Assembly: GCF_026788005.1 (NCBI RefSeq)
Contig: NZ_JABEPE010000020.1
Coordinates: 1-64,000 of the forward strand
Origin: Alteromonas sp. a30
GTDB taxonomy: Bacteria; Pseudomonadota; Gammaproteobacteria; Enterobacterales; Alteromonadaceae
DNA length: 64,000 nucleotides
Reading direction: 5' to 3'
A program made the translations under genes and the position numbers. Shown here piece by piece: positions 27,016 to 37,330 of the stretch (positions within the stretch are counted from its first letter, which is position 1; every line of letters starts with the position of its first letter). The notes beneath the pieces were generated by a model, which was not told the DNA's origin, ran no database searches, and saw only the letters and a list, made by a program, of their open reading frames with translations.

Positions 27016-28002
27016 ATGAATAGCTTCACACTTTGGAATAAACGAATGTTGATGTGGTTGGATAAACGCATTCCTTCAGAACGTAAGTTTCAGCTTGGCA
27101 TGGATAGCATTTTCATTTTTCCCTCAAAGTTTGGCGTTTTATTTATTGGCTTATGTATCGGGCTCTTTATCTTAGGCAGTAACTACAGTAACAATTTACT
27201 GCTTTTACTCTGCTTCTTTTTGGTCTCATTATTTCTTATCAATCTCACGGCCAGCTACAGCAACTTTTCAAAAATTCAGCTCCAGATCGGACGCATTCAT
27301 CCGATTTTTGCTGGTGAAGAGTCAACTTTTCCTATCTGGTTTAGCCACGTAAGCGAAGATGAAAGCCAGTTGCCTTATAAGGGAAAAATATACTTAAAAC
27401 GTTTTCAGCAAAAAACACACACCACATTTGACCCTGCCCACGCAACTAATCCCATTAACCTTGCTTTTGGAGAATTGCCCCGAGGAAAGCATTCAATTCC
27501 GCGAATTACGGTAGAAAGCTATTATCCCCTTGGTCTGTATCGATGCTGGACCCACTTGAAATTTAAAGGAGAAGTGATTGTTTACCCGAAACCGCTTCCA
27601 CTCTCACACTTTCCCATCCTGAGTGGACATGCTAATTCAGAGACCTCTGGAGCCAAGAGTCAACAGGGACAAGAAGACTTCGAAACACTAACCAGTTATC
27701 GCCAAGGCGACCCAATGCATAGAATTGCTTGGAAGCTGGTTGCAAAAAGACAAGCTCTTGTTAGCAAGCAATTTTCAACTCCTTTAAGCGAAACGCTTTG
27801 GCTGTCTCTAAACCAAATGCCCACTCGTAATATTGAAGAAGCACTTAGTTATTTATGTTGGCTGGTAAATGAATGTCATAAATCAGAGGTTCGTTATGGG
27901 CTTCACCTTGGTAACACCAGCATTGAACCGCAAAATGGTGCAGCCCACCGAGAGGCCTGTTTACATGCGCTAGCGTTATACCCAAATGAGCGTAGTTCAT
28001 GA
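27016..28002 (+). CDS. DUF58-domain membrane protein
   Basis: A 328-residue protein with two membrane helices near residues 35-75 and a DUF58 domain at about 200-240. The signature is the segment QGQEDFETLTSYRQGDPMHR followed by IAWKLVAKR. The function is unknown; the gene is almost always next to moxR and a transglutaminase. Its TGA overlaps the next ATG (ATGA at 27999-28002), a sign of translational coupling. Confidence 0.88.
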   Translation: MNSFTLWNKRMLMWLDKRIPSERKFQLGMDSIFIFPSKFGVLFIGLCIGLFILGSNYSNNLLLLLCFFLVSLFLINLTASYSNFSKIQLQIGRIHPIFAGEESTFPIWFSHVSEDESQLPYKGKIYLKRFQQKTHTTFDPAHATNPINLAFGELPRGKHSIPRITVESYYPLGLYRCWTHLKFKGEVIVYPKPLPLSHFPILSGHANSETSGAKSQQGQEDFETLTSYRQGDPMHRIAWKLVAKRQALVSKQFSTPLSETLWLSLNQMPTRNIEEALSYLCWLVNECHKSEVRYGLHLGNTSIEPQNGAAHREACLHALALYPNERSS

Positions 28003-29990
28003 CACGCACTCAAAATCGAGCTCATCTATTCCTAAGCCTATCGCTACTCATCATCACCTTTACGCTAGGTGAACCTTTGTTGTTATGGGTTCAAATATTA
28101 ATGGCCTGTGCAGTAGCGATGCGACTCTTTCTTTTTTTCAATGTGCATAAGCATTTACCCAGCATTCGTACCATTAACTTATTAGCGGTGCTCAGTGCTA
28201 TTGGCCTAGCCTATTCAGGTTGGCACCTTGGTTTATTACTGGGAATGATCAATTTACTTGCAATGGGCTGCGCTTTGAAGCTCATGACAATGCGACGTTA
28301 TCAAGATTACTTTGGTTTAATTGTTGCGACCTTTTTCCTCATTTTCTGTGGTTTTATATTTCAACAAACCCCGTTATTTACCTTTTTGTATAGCGTTACA
28401 ATCTTACTGTTACTAACGTCATTGATTTATCACACGGCCCCTCATGCTCGCCTCTCTCATCAGTTGAAAGTCATTGGGATTCAATGTTTACAGGCGCTTC
28501 CAATCACCGCTCTGTTATTTTTAATCATCCCTCAAATTGAACCCTTATGGAGAATGCCCACAGGAAAAAGCGCAGAAACAGGGCTAAGCGAAACTGTCAC
28601 CCCCGGAGATATTGCAAACTTGTCACAGTCTTCTGATTTAGCGTTCAGAGCAACGTTTTCCGGTGACATTCCACCTCCAGAAGAACGTTACTGGCGAGCA
28701 TTAGTGTTGGAAGATTTTGATGGTAGCACTTGGCGAATATCACCTCAGCGCAAACAGGCTAAAGCCTTGAACAAACAATTAAACTTGGGTTTCACTCCCG
28801 AGCTTAAAGGCCCTTATTATCAGTATGAAGTCATCGCAGAACCAGTATCACAACCTTGGTTGTATAGTTTGGACATCGCACAAAGCAAGGATAAACAACT
28901 TTGGTTATCTCAAGATTATCAATTACAAAGAGAAACTGGCGCACAAGGTCAATTCAAGTATCAAGTCAACGCCTACTATCAATCACCCTTATATTCAGCA
29001 AACGCTGCGTTCGACAAACTACTAAACCTACAAACACCAAACAATAGCAACCCTAAAACCAAGAAATGGGTCCGATCGCTTCGCCAAAAGCACACAAACG
29101 ATGCCGATTTTATTCATGCTGTAAAAGCGCATTTTGTGCGAGGAGATTACCGCTATACGCTTCAGCCTATCGCGATGCCAACCAACGCCATTGATACATT
29201 ATTATTCGATTCACAAGCAGGTTTTTGTGCTCATTATGCCAGTGCAATGGCGTTCATTATGCGAGAAGCAGGTATTCCCGCCAGAATGGTTACAGGTTAT
29301 TTAGGTGGCGAAACTCGCGGTGAGAATTACATGAGTGTGTATCAATACGATGCTCATGCATGGGTTGAAATTTGGCGAGAGCAAACAGGCTGGCAGCGCT
29401 TAGATCCTACCGCGCTTGTTTCACCAGAAAGGATATTACACGGATTAGAAGTTGCGGTTGCCCACGAAAATACGTTCTTACTGGGCTCCCCCTTTTCTCT
29501 CGCCAAGCTCAAAGATATAGCTTGGCTCGGTCAACTACGTGATTTGATGGAAAATGTCGATTATTTATGGAGTCGATGGTTACTTGGATTTGACCAAGAA
29601 AAGCAGGTGTCCTTATTTGCGTCTATTTTAGGTAGCTTATCGCCGTATAGAATTATGGCACTAACGATAAGTACATTATTTTGTATTGGCATTCTGCTGG
29701 TCGCCTTTCAATATCGAATTTGGTTTCCCAAAATCAACGACCCACTATTACATCATTATCATTTGTTAATTGATTCCATGACAAAGAAAGGGTTTCATAA
29801 AGAAAAGTCGCAAGCAGCAATAACTTATGCAGAAGCCATTTTAAAACAAAGCAACGATGAATTTGCTAAGGAGTTTATGAGGTTAACTCATCTATTTGTA
29901 CAATTACGCTATGCGAATAATGCAAATACAGATAAGGAAATCAGCGCTTTTAAACAGCAAGTGAAGCATTTCAAAAAGCGCTTTAAATAA
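27999..29990 (+). CDS. TgpA-type membrane transglutaminase
   Basis: A 663-residue protein similar to Pseudomonas TgpA. About five N-terminal membrane helices (1-180) are followed by a periplasmic transglutaminase-core domain with the triad Cys in AGFCAHYASAM, His in YDAHAWVEIW and Asp in WQRLDPTAL. Another membrane helix (near 545-565) and a C-terminal DUF4129-like part follow. It is third in the moxR operon. In Pseudomonas the gene is reported as important for growth; the acyl acceptor is unknown. Confidence 0.88.
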   Translation: MTRTQNRAHLFLSLSLLIITFTLGEPLLLWVQILMACAVAMRLFLFFNVHKHLPSIRTINLLAVLSAIGLAYSGWHLGLLLGMINLLAMGCALKLMTMRRYQDYFGLIVATFFLIFCGFIFQQTPLFTFLYSVTILLLLTSLIYHTAPHARLSHQLKVIGIQCLQALPITALLFLIIPQIEPLWRMPTGKSAETGLSETVTPGDIANLSQSSDLAFRATFSGDIPPPEERYWRALVLEDFDGSTWRISPQRKQAKALNKQLNLGFTPELKGPYYQYEVIAEPVSQPWLYSLDIAQSKDKQLWLSQDYQLQRETGAQGQFKYQVNAYYQSPLYSANAAFDKLLNLQTPNNSNPKTKKWVRSLRQKHTNDADFIHAVKAHFVRGDYRYTLQPIAMPTNAIDTLLFDSQAGFCAHYASAMAFIMREAGIPARMVTGYLGGETRGENYMSVYQYDAHAWVEIWREQTGWQRLDPTALVSPERILHGLEVAVAHENTFLLGSPFSLAKLKDIAWLGQLRDLMENVDYLWSRWLLGFDQEKQVSLFASILGSLSPYRIMALTISTLFCIGILLVAFQYRIWFPKINDPLLHHYHLLIDSMTKKGFHKEKSQAAITYAEAILKQSNDEFAKEFMRLTHLFVQLRYANNANTDKEISAFKQQVKHFKKRFK

Positions 29991-30006
29991 CGAGCGTATC
30001 CGTTCA

Positions 30007-31092
30007 TTAGCCAACGCGATGACGTCGAATATGCACCGTAACTTCTTCGCGATCATGGTACAAATGCTTTGCTCGTAACGAAAACTTACGACAGCCATTG
30101 GCCTTTAGATACTCTCGAATAAAGTCTAAGCATTCCATTAACGACTCGTAACGTCGTTTCATGGGCAGCTTCAAATTAAACATGGCTTCAACACACCATT
30201 CTTTTGCCACCCAATCAGCCATCAATTCAGACACTCGCATTGGCTTTTCTACCATGTCGCAAACGAGCCAATACACATTTTTCTTTTTCGGTTCATAAAC
30301 AAATCCATCCACTTGAAAATGTTCAACTTGACCGGTTTGCATCAACGACTCATCAATTAGGCCATTATCAATCGCTTGTACAAACATACCTCTACGCACC
30401 AGTTGGTATGTCCAGCCTCCGGGACAGGCGCCTAAATCAACGGCCTTCATGCCTGAACGCAATCTATCTTCATGCTTGATTTTAGGAATAAAGACTTGAA
30501 AAGCTTCTTCTAATTTAAGTGACGAACGGCTGGGCGCATCTGCTGCTGCCTTCAAACGTAAAATCCCATGGGGCAAAGGTGAGCAGTTATCGGTTTTAGC
30601 GTAGCCGACAAAACAGGTTTGATTATCCGTAAAAAAAACGAATAGTTCATTAGGACTTTTTTCTGGCTTGTCCGTTAACAAGCCATGCTTTCTAAGCGAC
30701 TGCCTAAGCGGCACGGTAAACTTGCGGCAGAATTTCGACAGCTCTTTGCCAGAATCCGTGTCAGGGTGCTCCACGCGCACATTGCCACATTGCGGAAAAT
30801 GCTCGTCTTGTGAAATGGCTTCAATAATATCGCCAACGCGATCTTGCAAGTTCAAATTTTGCAAGTGCAGCTTTGAAGCAAACCATTGGCGCGAAAAAAT
30901 TAAATGCTCAATGGGAAGAATTTCAATAAGTTCCTCGACTTGTTCTGACTGATAGCTTTCAAACAGCACATAGCCATTACCTTTTTTGGCATTTACATAG
31001 CCAAACACACCTCTATCGGAGGCTTGTTGCATTAATTCATTTGCCGCATCGTTTTCGAATCCGGCACGACAGTATGTCAACACTGCTGTCAT
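30007..31092 (-). CDS. rlmM: 23S rRNA 2'-O-ribose methyltransferase RlmM
   Basis: A 361-residue methyltransferase that modifies C2498 of 23S rRNA with SAM. The N-terminal THUMP-like domain is followed by the Rossmann MTase domain; the SAM loop reads KAVDLGACPGGWTYQLV. The catalytic region shows VCDMVEKP and NLKLPMKRRYESL. Its ATG follows the DUF423 stop directly. gcvA-(hydrolase)-DUF423-rlmM follows the E. coli gcvA-ygdD-rlmM order. It is convergent with tgpA, 16 bp apart, without a stem-loop. Confidence 0.93.
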   Translation of the reverse strand: MTAVLTYCRAGFENDAANELMQQASDRGVFGYVNAKKGNGYVLFESYQSEQVEELIEILPIEHLIFSRQWFASKLHLQNLNLQDRVGDIIEAISQDEHFPQCGNVRVEHPDTDSGKELSKFCRKFTVPLRQSLRKHGLLTDKPEKSPNELFVFFTDNQTCFVGYAKTDNCSPLPHGILRLKAAADAPSRSSLKLEEAFQVFIPKIKHEDRLRSGMKAVDLGACPGGWTYQLVRRGMFVQAIDNGLIDESLMQTGQVEHFQVDGFVYEPKKKNVYWLVCDMVEKPMRVSELMADWVAKEWCVEAMFNLKLPMKRRYESLMECLDFIREYLKANGCRKFSLRAKHLYHDREEVTVHIRRHRVG

Positions 31093-31467
31093 CTAACTAT
31101 TTCCTAACTTCAAACTGGCGACTAGAAGAATTATCCAGCCAATCATAAAAAAGACACCGCCAATAGGCGTAATGGGGCCAAAAAACTTCATTCCTGTTAA
31201 TGCCAACAAATATAAACTACCGGAAAAGCATATAATCCCTGCTAGCATGAATCCGTAGGACCACAAAAATAAGCTCTGTTGAAATTGACGATATAATACC
31301 ACCAGTAGCAGCAAAGCTAACGTATGGTAGAACTGATATTGTACACCCGTCTGAAAAGCGGTGATTAAATGTTCTGGAATACGATTTTTAAGACCATGAG
31401 AGGCAAACGCTCCAAGTCCTACCGAAAAGAAGCCTAACAACGCAGCAATCGACAATAGATAGTTCAT
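31093..31467 (-). CDS. DUF423 membrane protein (YgdD)
   Basis: A 124-residue protein with four hydrophobic helices and the N-terminal GLGAFASHGLKNR motif of DUF423. Inner-membrane protein of unknown function. It is positioned between the hydrolase gene and rlmM. Confidence 0.9.
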   Translation of the reverse strand: MNYLLSIAALLGFFSVGLGAFASHGLKNRIPEHLITAFQTGVQYQFYHTLALLLLVVLYRQFQQSLFLWSYGFMLAGIICFSGSLYLLALTGMKFFGPITPIGGVFFMIGWIILLVASLKLGNS

Positions 31468-31481
31468 ATAAATGCCCTTGG

Positions 31482-32090
31482 CTAACTCAGCCCCTGAATC
31501 TGTTGTTGAATAAATGTAGCAACCTCATTCGCCGCCACCTGCAAATTTTGCTCAAGTGTTATACCGGAAGCTTTACGAGGCTTAAAGCTGTGATCGCCAT
31601 CGGGTAAATAACGTAAAGCAATGGCGTTGGATAATGGGTACTGTTCAATTTCTGCTTTATTACCAAAGGTATCCCGCTCACCTTGAACAACTAATAAAGG
31701 CTTGTTTAAATTTTCAAGGTGCTCAGTTCGCAATTTTTCTGGTTTACCGGGAGGATGAAAAGGATACCCCAAACAAATACACGCCAGTGCAGATGATGCT
31801 TCAAAAATGGTGCTTGCCACACGTCCGCCCATCGATTTTCCACCGATGAATAAAGGGAGTTCTTCTGAATAAGAGAGAATTTGTTGCTGCCACTGCTGTT
31901 GTAACTTGGCTATCGTTTCGGGAGGGCGCTTCTTACCTGTTTCCTGAATGGTTTTCATGTAGTCAAAATCGAACAACCGTACATTGATTCGCTTTACTTT
32001 TAGCAACTTAGCCATGTCTTGCATAAAGTCACTATTGCTACCTGCCCCCGCTCCATGAGCCAAAATGAGTGTTGCAATAAAATCAGACAC
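31482..32090 (-). CDS. Alpha/beta hydrolase (KANL3/Tex30-like)
   Basis: A 202-residue alpha/beta hydrolase. ILAHGAGAGSNSDFM supplies the oxyanion-hole region, GGKSMGGRVAS the nucleophile elbow (Ser), VQGERDTFG the Asp region and DGDHSFKP the catalytic His. The substrate is unknown. GTG at 32090 is the likely start because AAAGGAG lies 7 bp upstream; a TTG at 32114, which would overlap gcvA by 14 bp, is rejected. It is inserted between gcvA and the DUF423 gene, an addition to the E. coli layout. Confidence 0.8.
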   Translation of the reverse strand: MSDFIATLILAHGAGAGSNSDFMQDMAKLLKVKRINVRLFDFDYMKTIQETGKKRPPETIAKLQQQWQQQILSYSEELPLFIGGKSMGGRVASTIFEASSALACICLGYPFHPPGKPEKLRTEHLENLNKPLLVVQGERDTFGNKAEIEQYPLSNAIALRYLPDGDHSFKPRKASGITLEQNLQVAANEVATFIQQQIQGLS

Positions 32091-32100
32091 CTTCTCTCCT

Positions 32101-32997
32101 TTAATTTGTCTCAACGGTGACTTTGGTCATTACCCAATTCTTAAATGTTTGGATACGCCCTAACTCAGCCTGTGCTTCCCTACACACTATATAATAGGCT
32201 TGCTTAGTAACCATTCTTTCTTCAAATGGACACACTAAACGCCCCATCGCTATATCCGGCCCAGCAAGTGCATTATCAACCAATGCGATACCCTGACCCA
32301 ATGCTGCGGCTTGAAGCGCCAACATCGTATGCGAGAAAATCGGGCCTTGATTCACATTTACACCCAATACATTAAATTGCCGAATAAACCCTTTCCATGA
32401 CTCTCGAGAGGTATCATGCAATAACATATGATGCTTAAGATCATCTAATGTATCTAGCGGCTTAGCTCCCATCAATAATCCCGGAGAACAAACCGGAATG
32501 AGATACTCGGTATATAGCTTTTCTGCGACCAAGCCGGGCCAACGACCACGGCCATAATAGATAGCAAGATCCACATCGTCTGTTAAGAAGCCATCCTCGG
32601 AATCCACCGCTTTGATTCGCACATCAATATCGGGTTGCACTTCAGCAAAATCAGATAGTTTTGGCACTAGCCACTGAACCGCAAAACTCGGCGGGAGTGC
32701 AATCGTAATCGATCCCTTTGCACCCATTGCCAACAAACGGTTTGTCGCCTCTTGCAAACTAAGAAAAATATCTTTTATTTCGAGAAAATAGCTTTGCCCT
32801 TCTTCGGTCAAAAGCAGCGTTCGGTTCTTCCGTAAAAACAGCTTCATTCCCAAAAATTCTTCTAGTCCTTTTATCTGATGACTCACCGCGGCTTGGGTTA
32901 CAAATAGCTCCTCAGCAGCCCGCGTAAAACTCAAATGACGAGCTGCCGCTTCGAAGGCCCTTAGCGCGTTTAAAGGAGGTAGTCTTTTAAAACTCAT
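32101..32997 (-). CDS. gcvA: LysR-family regulator, GcvA type
   Basis: A 298-residue LysR protein of the GcvA subgroup, starting KRLPPLNALRAFEAAARHLS with TQAAVSHQIKGLEEFL as the recognition helix. In E. coli GcvA activates the glycine cleavage operon and responds to glycine. No gcv genes are in the window, so the target is inferred from orthology. Gene order with DUF423 and rlmM supports the name. Confidence 0.8.
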   Translation of the reverse strand: MSFKRLPPLNALRAFEAAARHLSFTRAAEELFVTQAAVSHQIKGLEEFLGMKLFLRKNRTLLLTEEGQSYFLEIKDIFLSLQEATNRLLAMGAKGSITIALPPSFAVQWLVPKLSDFAEVQPDIDVRIKAVDSEDGFLTDDVDLAIYYGRGRWPGLVAEKLYTEYLIPVCSPGLLMGAKPLDTLDDLKHHMLLHDTSRESWKGFIRQFNVLGVNVNQGPIFSHTMLALQAAALGQGIALVDNALAGPDIAMGRLVCPFEERMVTKQAYYIVCREAQAELGRIQTFKNWVMTKVTVETN

Positions 32998-33202
32998 ACG
33001 CTTTTAATTCACTTAAACTTATGGATTAGTTTTTCTAATGGCTAACCCATATATTTTCTCGTTTTTAAAACTTCACTACTAGTTGTATATTTAACCTGTT
33101 CCCGACGAAAACCTTGTTTTACAGGGAGTTGGTAAAGCAAGGTTTAAACGGTTAACAAATTTCGTGTCAATTTTAACATTAATTTTACTTTAGGTGAGAA
33201 CA

Positions 33203-33481
33203 ATGAAATTTTTAAATTCCCTCGTTATCAGCAGTGTAACTGCTTTAGTTCTAAGCAACAACGTAATTGCAAAAGAATCTGTATTCACTGGCAACGATTT
33301 ACAAGACGCTTTAAGCAGCAGCATTGAATTAGCTGTTAATAGTATTGAGCGCCCAAACATTCAATTTACCGTTAAAAATCAAATAGCTAAAATGGACCTA
33401 GAACAGAACGTTCAACAGTTTTTAGCTTTAACCAAATTTGACGAAGCGAAAAAACCAATCGTTTCTTTACGTGCAGAGTAA
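33203..33481 (+). CDS. Small secreted protein of unknown function
   Basis: A 92-residue protein with a Sec signal peptide (MKFLNSLVISSVTALVLSNN, cleavage likely after NVIA). The mature part of about 68 residues is mixed charged and has no family I recognise. ATG 33203 is chosen: AGGTGAG lies at good spacing, and the upstream GTG at 33194 overlaps it. A GC-rich stem follows at 33554-33581. It is most likely periplasmic. Confidence 0.7.
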   Translation: MKFLNSLVISSVTALVLSNNVIAKESVFTGNDLQDALSSSIELAVNSIERPNIQFTVKNQIAKMDLEQNVQQFLALTKFDEAKKPIVSLRAE

Positions 33482-33821
33482 GTTGAACCTATATTTGTCA
33501 GTATTGCTTTAACAAGCGGTTCTTACTGATAAAGTTCAATTAATGACACGTACTCCCCCGAAAAACCATCTTTTCGGGGGATGTCATTCCCTCAAAAAAC
33601 ATCTCAATTCATACTTTAAGATACTCTTCCATACAGACTATTCAACGTAATAACATCTATCTTAGTTTCGCTCGGTATTATGTCGCCTTCCTTTGTAAAA
33701 AAGATGATCTAAAATACAAAAAAGACAGAAAAAGTCATCGCTAAATCTGCCTTACATTAATTAGTTTACATTATGGTAACGAGTTAAAAAGAAAGGTTAA
33801 CCTTCCTTTAACAACGACAAT
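33482..33821. other. Non-coding stretch between small secreted protein and kdsA
   Basis: This holds the stem-loop at 33554-33581 and otherwise AT-rich sequence with no gene or RNA recognised. Confidence 0.6.
33554..33581 (+). terminator. Stem-loop after the small secreted protein gene
   Basis: A perfect 11-bp stem TCCCCCGAAAA / TTTTCGGGGGA with a 6-base loop. No T run follows directly, so termination may rely on the Ts in the stem. Confidence 0.6.
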
Positions 33822-34754
<933 letters not shown>

Positions 34755-34773
34755 CTAGACGATAACGAAACAA

Positions 34774-35583
34774 CTAGTGAAATACGACCTCATTAAGCTG
34801 CATATTGTGCATATGCACTTTGAGCAATTCAGTCAACGGATCGCTCGGGCACTTTTCAATAAAGTAATGGTAGTCTTCAAGGGCTAACTGAGGGCAATCT
34901 AGCTGATGCAGTAAAAAACCTCTATCTCGCCGCTCATAAGGGTCATCCGGTGACAACTCCAGCAATAACTCTGAGCAAGTTAAAGCTTGGTGTAATTGTC
35001 CTTCGTTAATCAGCGATGCTTTAATACTGTGCAACATTCGAATAACGGTTTCTTCACAGCCCGTTGGTTGAAGAATTTCGTGAGGTAGAGTATCTGGATC
35101 TTCATCTGTCATGGTTTGATATAACTGTTCTAACTGTTGCCAATCCAAGCGCTTCCCAGATAAAGGTTCAATATACCAATAGCGTTGTGGCTGCACTTCT
35201 ACCCGGATAAGGTAATGTCCGGGAAAAGCGACTTCTTGTGTACGCAAACCAACAGCTCGACCAAGCTGACAAAACAAGATTGCAAGGGTGATAGGAATAC
35301 CGGTTCGATAATCAATGACTTTATCGAGGAAATTATAATTAGGTGCAAACAGCTGGTTTTCATCACCTGTAAAAGCCAGTTCTTGATAAAAGTAATTCAA
35401 CAACTGAACAAGTTTGGTTTCATTGCTTTCTTCTCGGCTCACCACTTTAAATGCGCCACGAATAAAATACTCCACCTGCTGGATATGGGTCGTAATATCC
35501 AGCGAAGGTTGGAAGTATTCAGCAAGATACAATCCGGCCATGAATGTGTTTTTTTGTTCAATTGCTTGTTGCAGTCGTTGCAC
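34774..35583 (-). CDS. sirB1: SirB1-family protein, transglutaminase-like with TPR
   Basis: A 269-residue protein with a transglutaminase-like fold (NFLDKVIDYRTGIPITLAIL, then FPGHYLIRVEV) and a C-terminal tetratricopeptide part (about 195-265). The TGc-like Cys and His are visible at FCQLGRAVGLR and PGHYL. GTG start at 35583 with GAGG upstream. The function is unknown; the gene is linked to kdsA and prmC in many gammaproteobacteria. A 238-bp gap without genes separates it from sirB2. Confidence 0.85.
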   Translation of the reverse strand: MQRLQQAIEQKNTFMAGLYLAEYFQPSLDITTHIQQVEYFIRGAFKVVSREESNETKLVQLLNYFYQELAFTGDENQLFAPNYNFLDKVIDYRTGIPITLAILFCQLGRAVGLRTQEVAFPGHYLIRVEVQPQRYWYIEPLSGKRLDWQQLEQLYQTMTDEDPDTLPHEILQPTGCEETVIRMLHSIKASLINEGQLHQALTCSELLLELSPDDPYERRDRGFLLHQLDCPQLALEDYHYFIEKCPSDPLTELLKVHMHNMQLNEVVFH

Positions 35584-35821
35584 TAATACGCCTCAACTAA
35601 ACCCTTTCACTTATCGTCTTTCTACTTATCGGTATTTTCTGGTGAAGCTTTACTAATTATTTGTGTTCATTTTTACGCCCAGTTCCGAAAACAAGGATGG
35701 CGATTTCAGTAAACGCTGATAAGGCAGAGGGGGAGATCGAAGAATAAGAAAAATCAGGAAGCTATTAATTTGGCGAGAGAAAAGAGGCATACGCCACTTT
35801 CTCTACACTATTTTGCAAAAA

Positions 35822-36199
35822 CTAACCGAACAAAATGGGTTGTTTTAAAACGGCTACTTTTGCAATGAATACGATCCAAGCCAGTGCGCCAAAAAATCCA
35901 ACCCATCTCATAAGCGGTGTTCTACCATTTTTTAACGCCACCATGCCAAGCACAATGTAAAAGACCAACCCCATTACTTTTTCCGTCAACCAAGCATCAA
36001 CAAAGGGATATTGTTGAATAATAAAGCACAATGTTAACGCACTCACTAACAAAATAGTGTCGACGACATGAGGTACAACTTTTACCCACTTTAACTGCAT
36101 TTTGGCAGGGTTACGTAAAGACCAATAATAACGCACAATAAATAGCAACACGCTAATAGCAATTGCTGTTAGGTGGATATGCTTAACAATAGGGTACAT
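35822..36199 (-). CDS. sirB2: SirB2-family membrane protein
   Basis: A 125-residue membrane protein with four hydrophobic stretches. The N-terminal KHIHLTAIAISVLLFIVRY is typical of SirB2. The ATG at 36199 is preferred (GGACGAG upstream) over TTG at 36211. The function is unknown. Confidence 0.85.
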   Translation of the reverse strand: MYPIVKHIHLTAIAISVLLFIVRYYWSLRNPAKMQLKWVKVVPHVVDTILLVSALTLCFIIQQYPFVDAWLTEKVMGLVFYIVLGMVALKNGRTPLMRWVGFFGALAWIVFIAKVAVLKQPILFG

Positions 36200-36305
36200 A
36201 GACTCGTCCAAGTTCAGTTACTTTGAGTTCTGCAAAGGTAATGTTTTTTAATAGAAAATCAATAGAAATCATGAGGCTTACACGAACAAACAAAATGTCA
36301 TTCGA

Positions 36306-37259
36306 TCAGGTAACGATTTTTTTCTCTTGAGAAAGTTGAACTCGCTCAAAAGCTGCTTGTGCGTTTTGTAGGTAGATGCTTTGAATTCGTTGCGCTTCTA
36401 CCGAAAGCTCTTGCGGAATGCCATCAATTAAAAACAGAGTTGGGTTGGTTAGAGCTTTTTGAGTAAATAACACCACTTGATTACCCTCATGTACCATCGA
36501 CTGCTTTACTAGCGCAAGAGAGCATACACTTTTCGCGGCACAGTTAACCGCTTCGCTTAACGCATGGTACTTGGTTAATTTATCATCGGTGTTAAAGACA
36601 TAAGGGGTAAATGCATTTAAGTCGCTCGGGTTTGCGCGGTGACTCGATAAATAAACCAACCTTGGCTTATCGCCAAATAAGGTGCAGCACTGCTCAAATA
36701 GCATCTGAGCATAAGAATCAATATCTTCAACACGAAATAATTGGCTGGAAAAAGTAATGACATCTTCTAACGCTCTGCGGCTATGTTCTAGTTGAATAAT
36801 ATCTCGATATGAGCGCAAAGAGGCGATTACTGACGTAAACAATTTTTGTGCGGTTAATTCGGTTTTAGAGCGGTAATCGTTAATGTCGTAATCTTGAACG
36901 ACTTGCCTTTCTGGCGCCCTACCCGGTTGCCCGGTACGTAAGATAATTCTAGAAAAAGGGTTATTGCTTTCAGTACGAATGAAGTTAGCAACCTGTAAAC
37001 CCGCATCCTCGGTTTCCATGACAACATCAAGAAGCACCAACGCTATATCAACATGTTCTACCAGCATCTGTTTTGCTTCTGAGCCACTATGGGCACTCAA
37101 AAATTCGATGTTTTTATCCATAAAAGAGAAGTCACTCAAGGCCAATTTTGTAACCGAGTGAACTTCAGGCTCATCATCGACAATCAGCACTTTCCATGCC
37201 TCATTATTAGAAGGAATATCATCTTCTACATCATCAATGAAAAGTAAATCTTCGGACAT
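36306..37259 (-). CDS. Response regulator with REC and DUF3369 domains
   Basis: A 317-residue protein. The receiver domain covers about residues 22-150, with VLIVDDEPEVHS and the phosphoacceptor Asp in LVLLDVVMETED. A DUF3369 domain (about 180-310) follows. In many proteins DUF3369 sits between REC and HD-GYP, which degrades cyclic di-GMP; here the chain ends after DUF3369, so no enzymatic output is visible. AAGGGA precedes the ATG. It is inserted between prmC and sirB2, which are adjacent in E. coli. Confidence 0.85.
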   Translation of the reverse strand: MSEDLLFIDDVEDDIPSNNEAWKVLIVDDEPEVHSVTKLALSDFSFMDKNIEFLSAHSGSEAKQMLVEHVDIALVLLDVVMETEDAGLQVANFIRTESNNPFSRIILRTGQPGRAPERQVVQDYDINDYRSKTELTAQKLFTSVIASLRSYRDIIQLEHSRRALEDVITFSSQLFRVEDIDSYAQMLFEQCCTLFGDKPRLVYLSSHRANPSDLNAFTPYVFNTDDKLTKYHALSEAVNCAAKSVCSLALVKQSMVHEGNQVVLFTQKALTNPTLFLIDGIPQELSVEAQRIQSIYLQNAQAAFERVQLSQEKKIVT

Positions 37260-37330
37260 AAATTAATCCCTTGGATATGGCTTGACCCACCACGCAAAAA
37301 CGTTCCGTAAAACTAACGGTTTAGAATACG

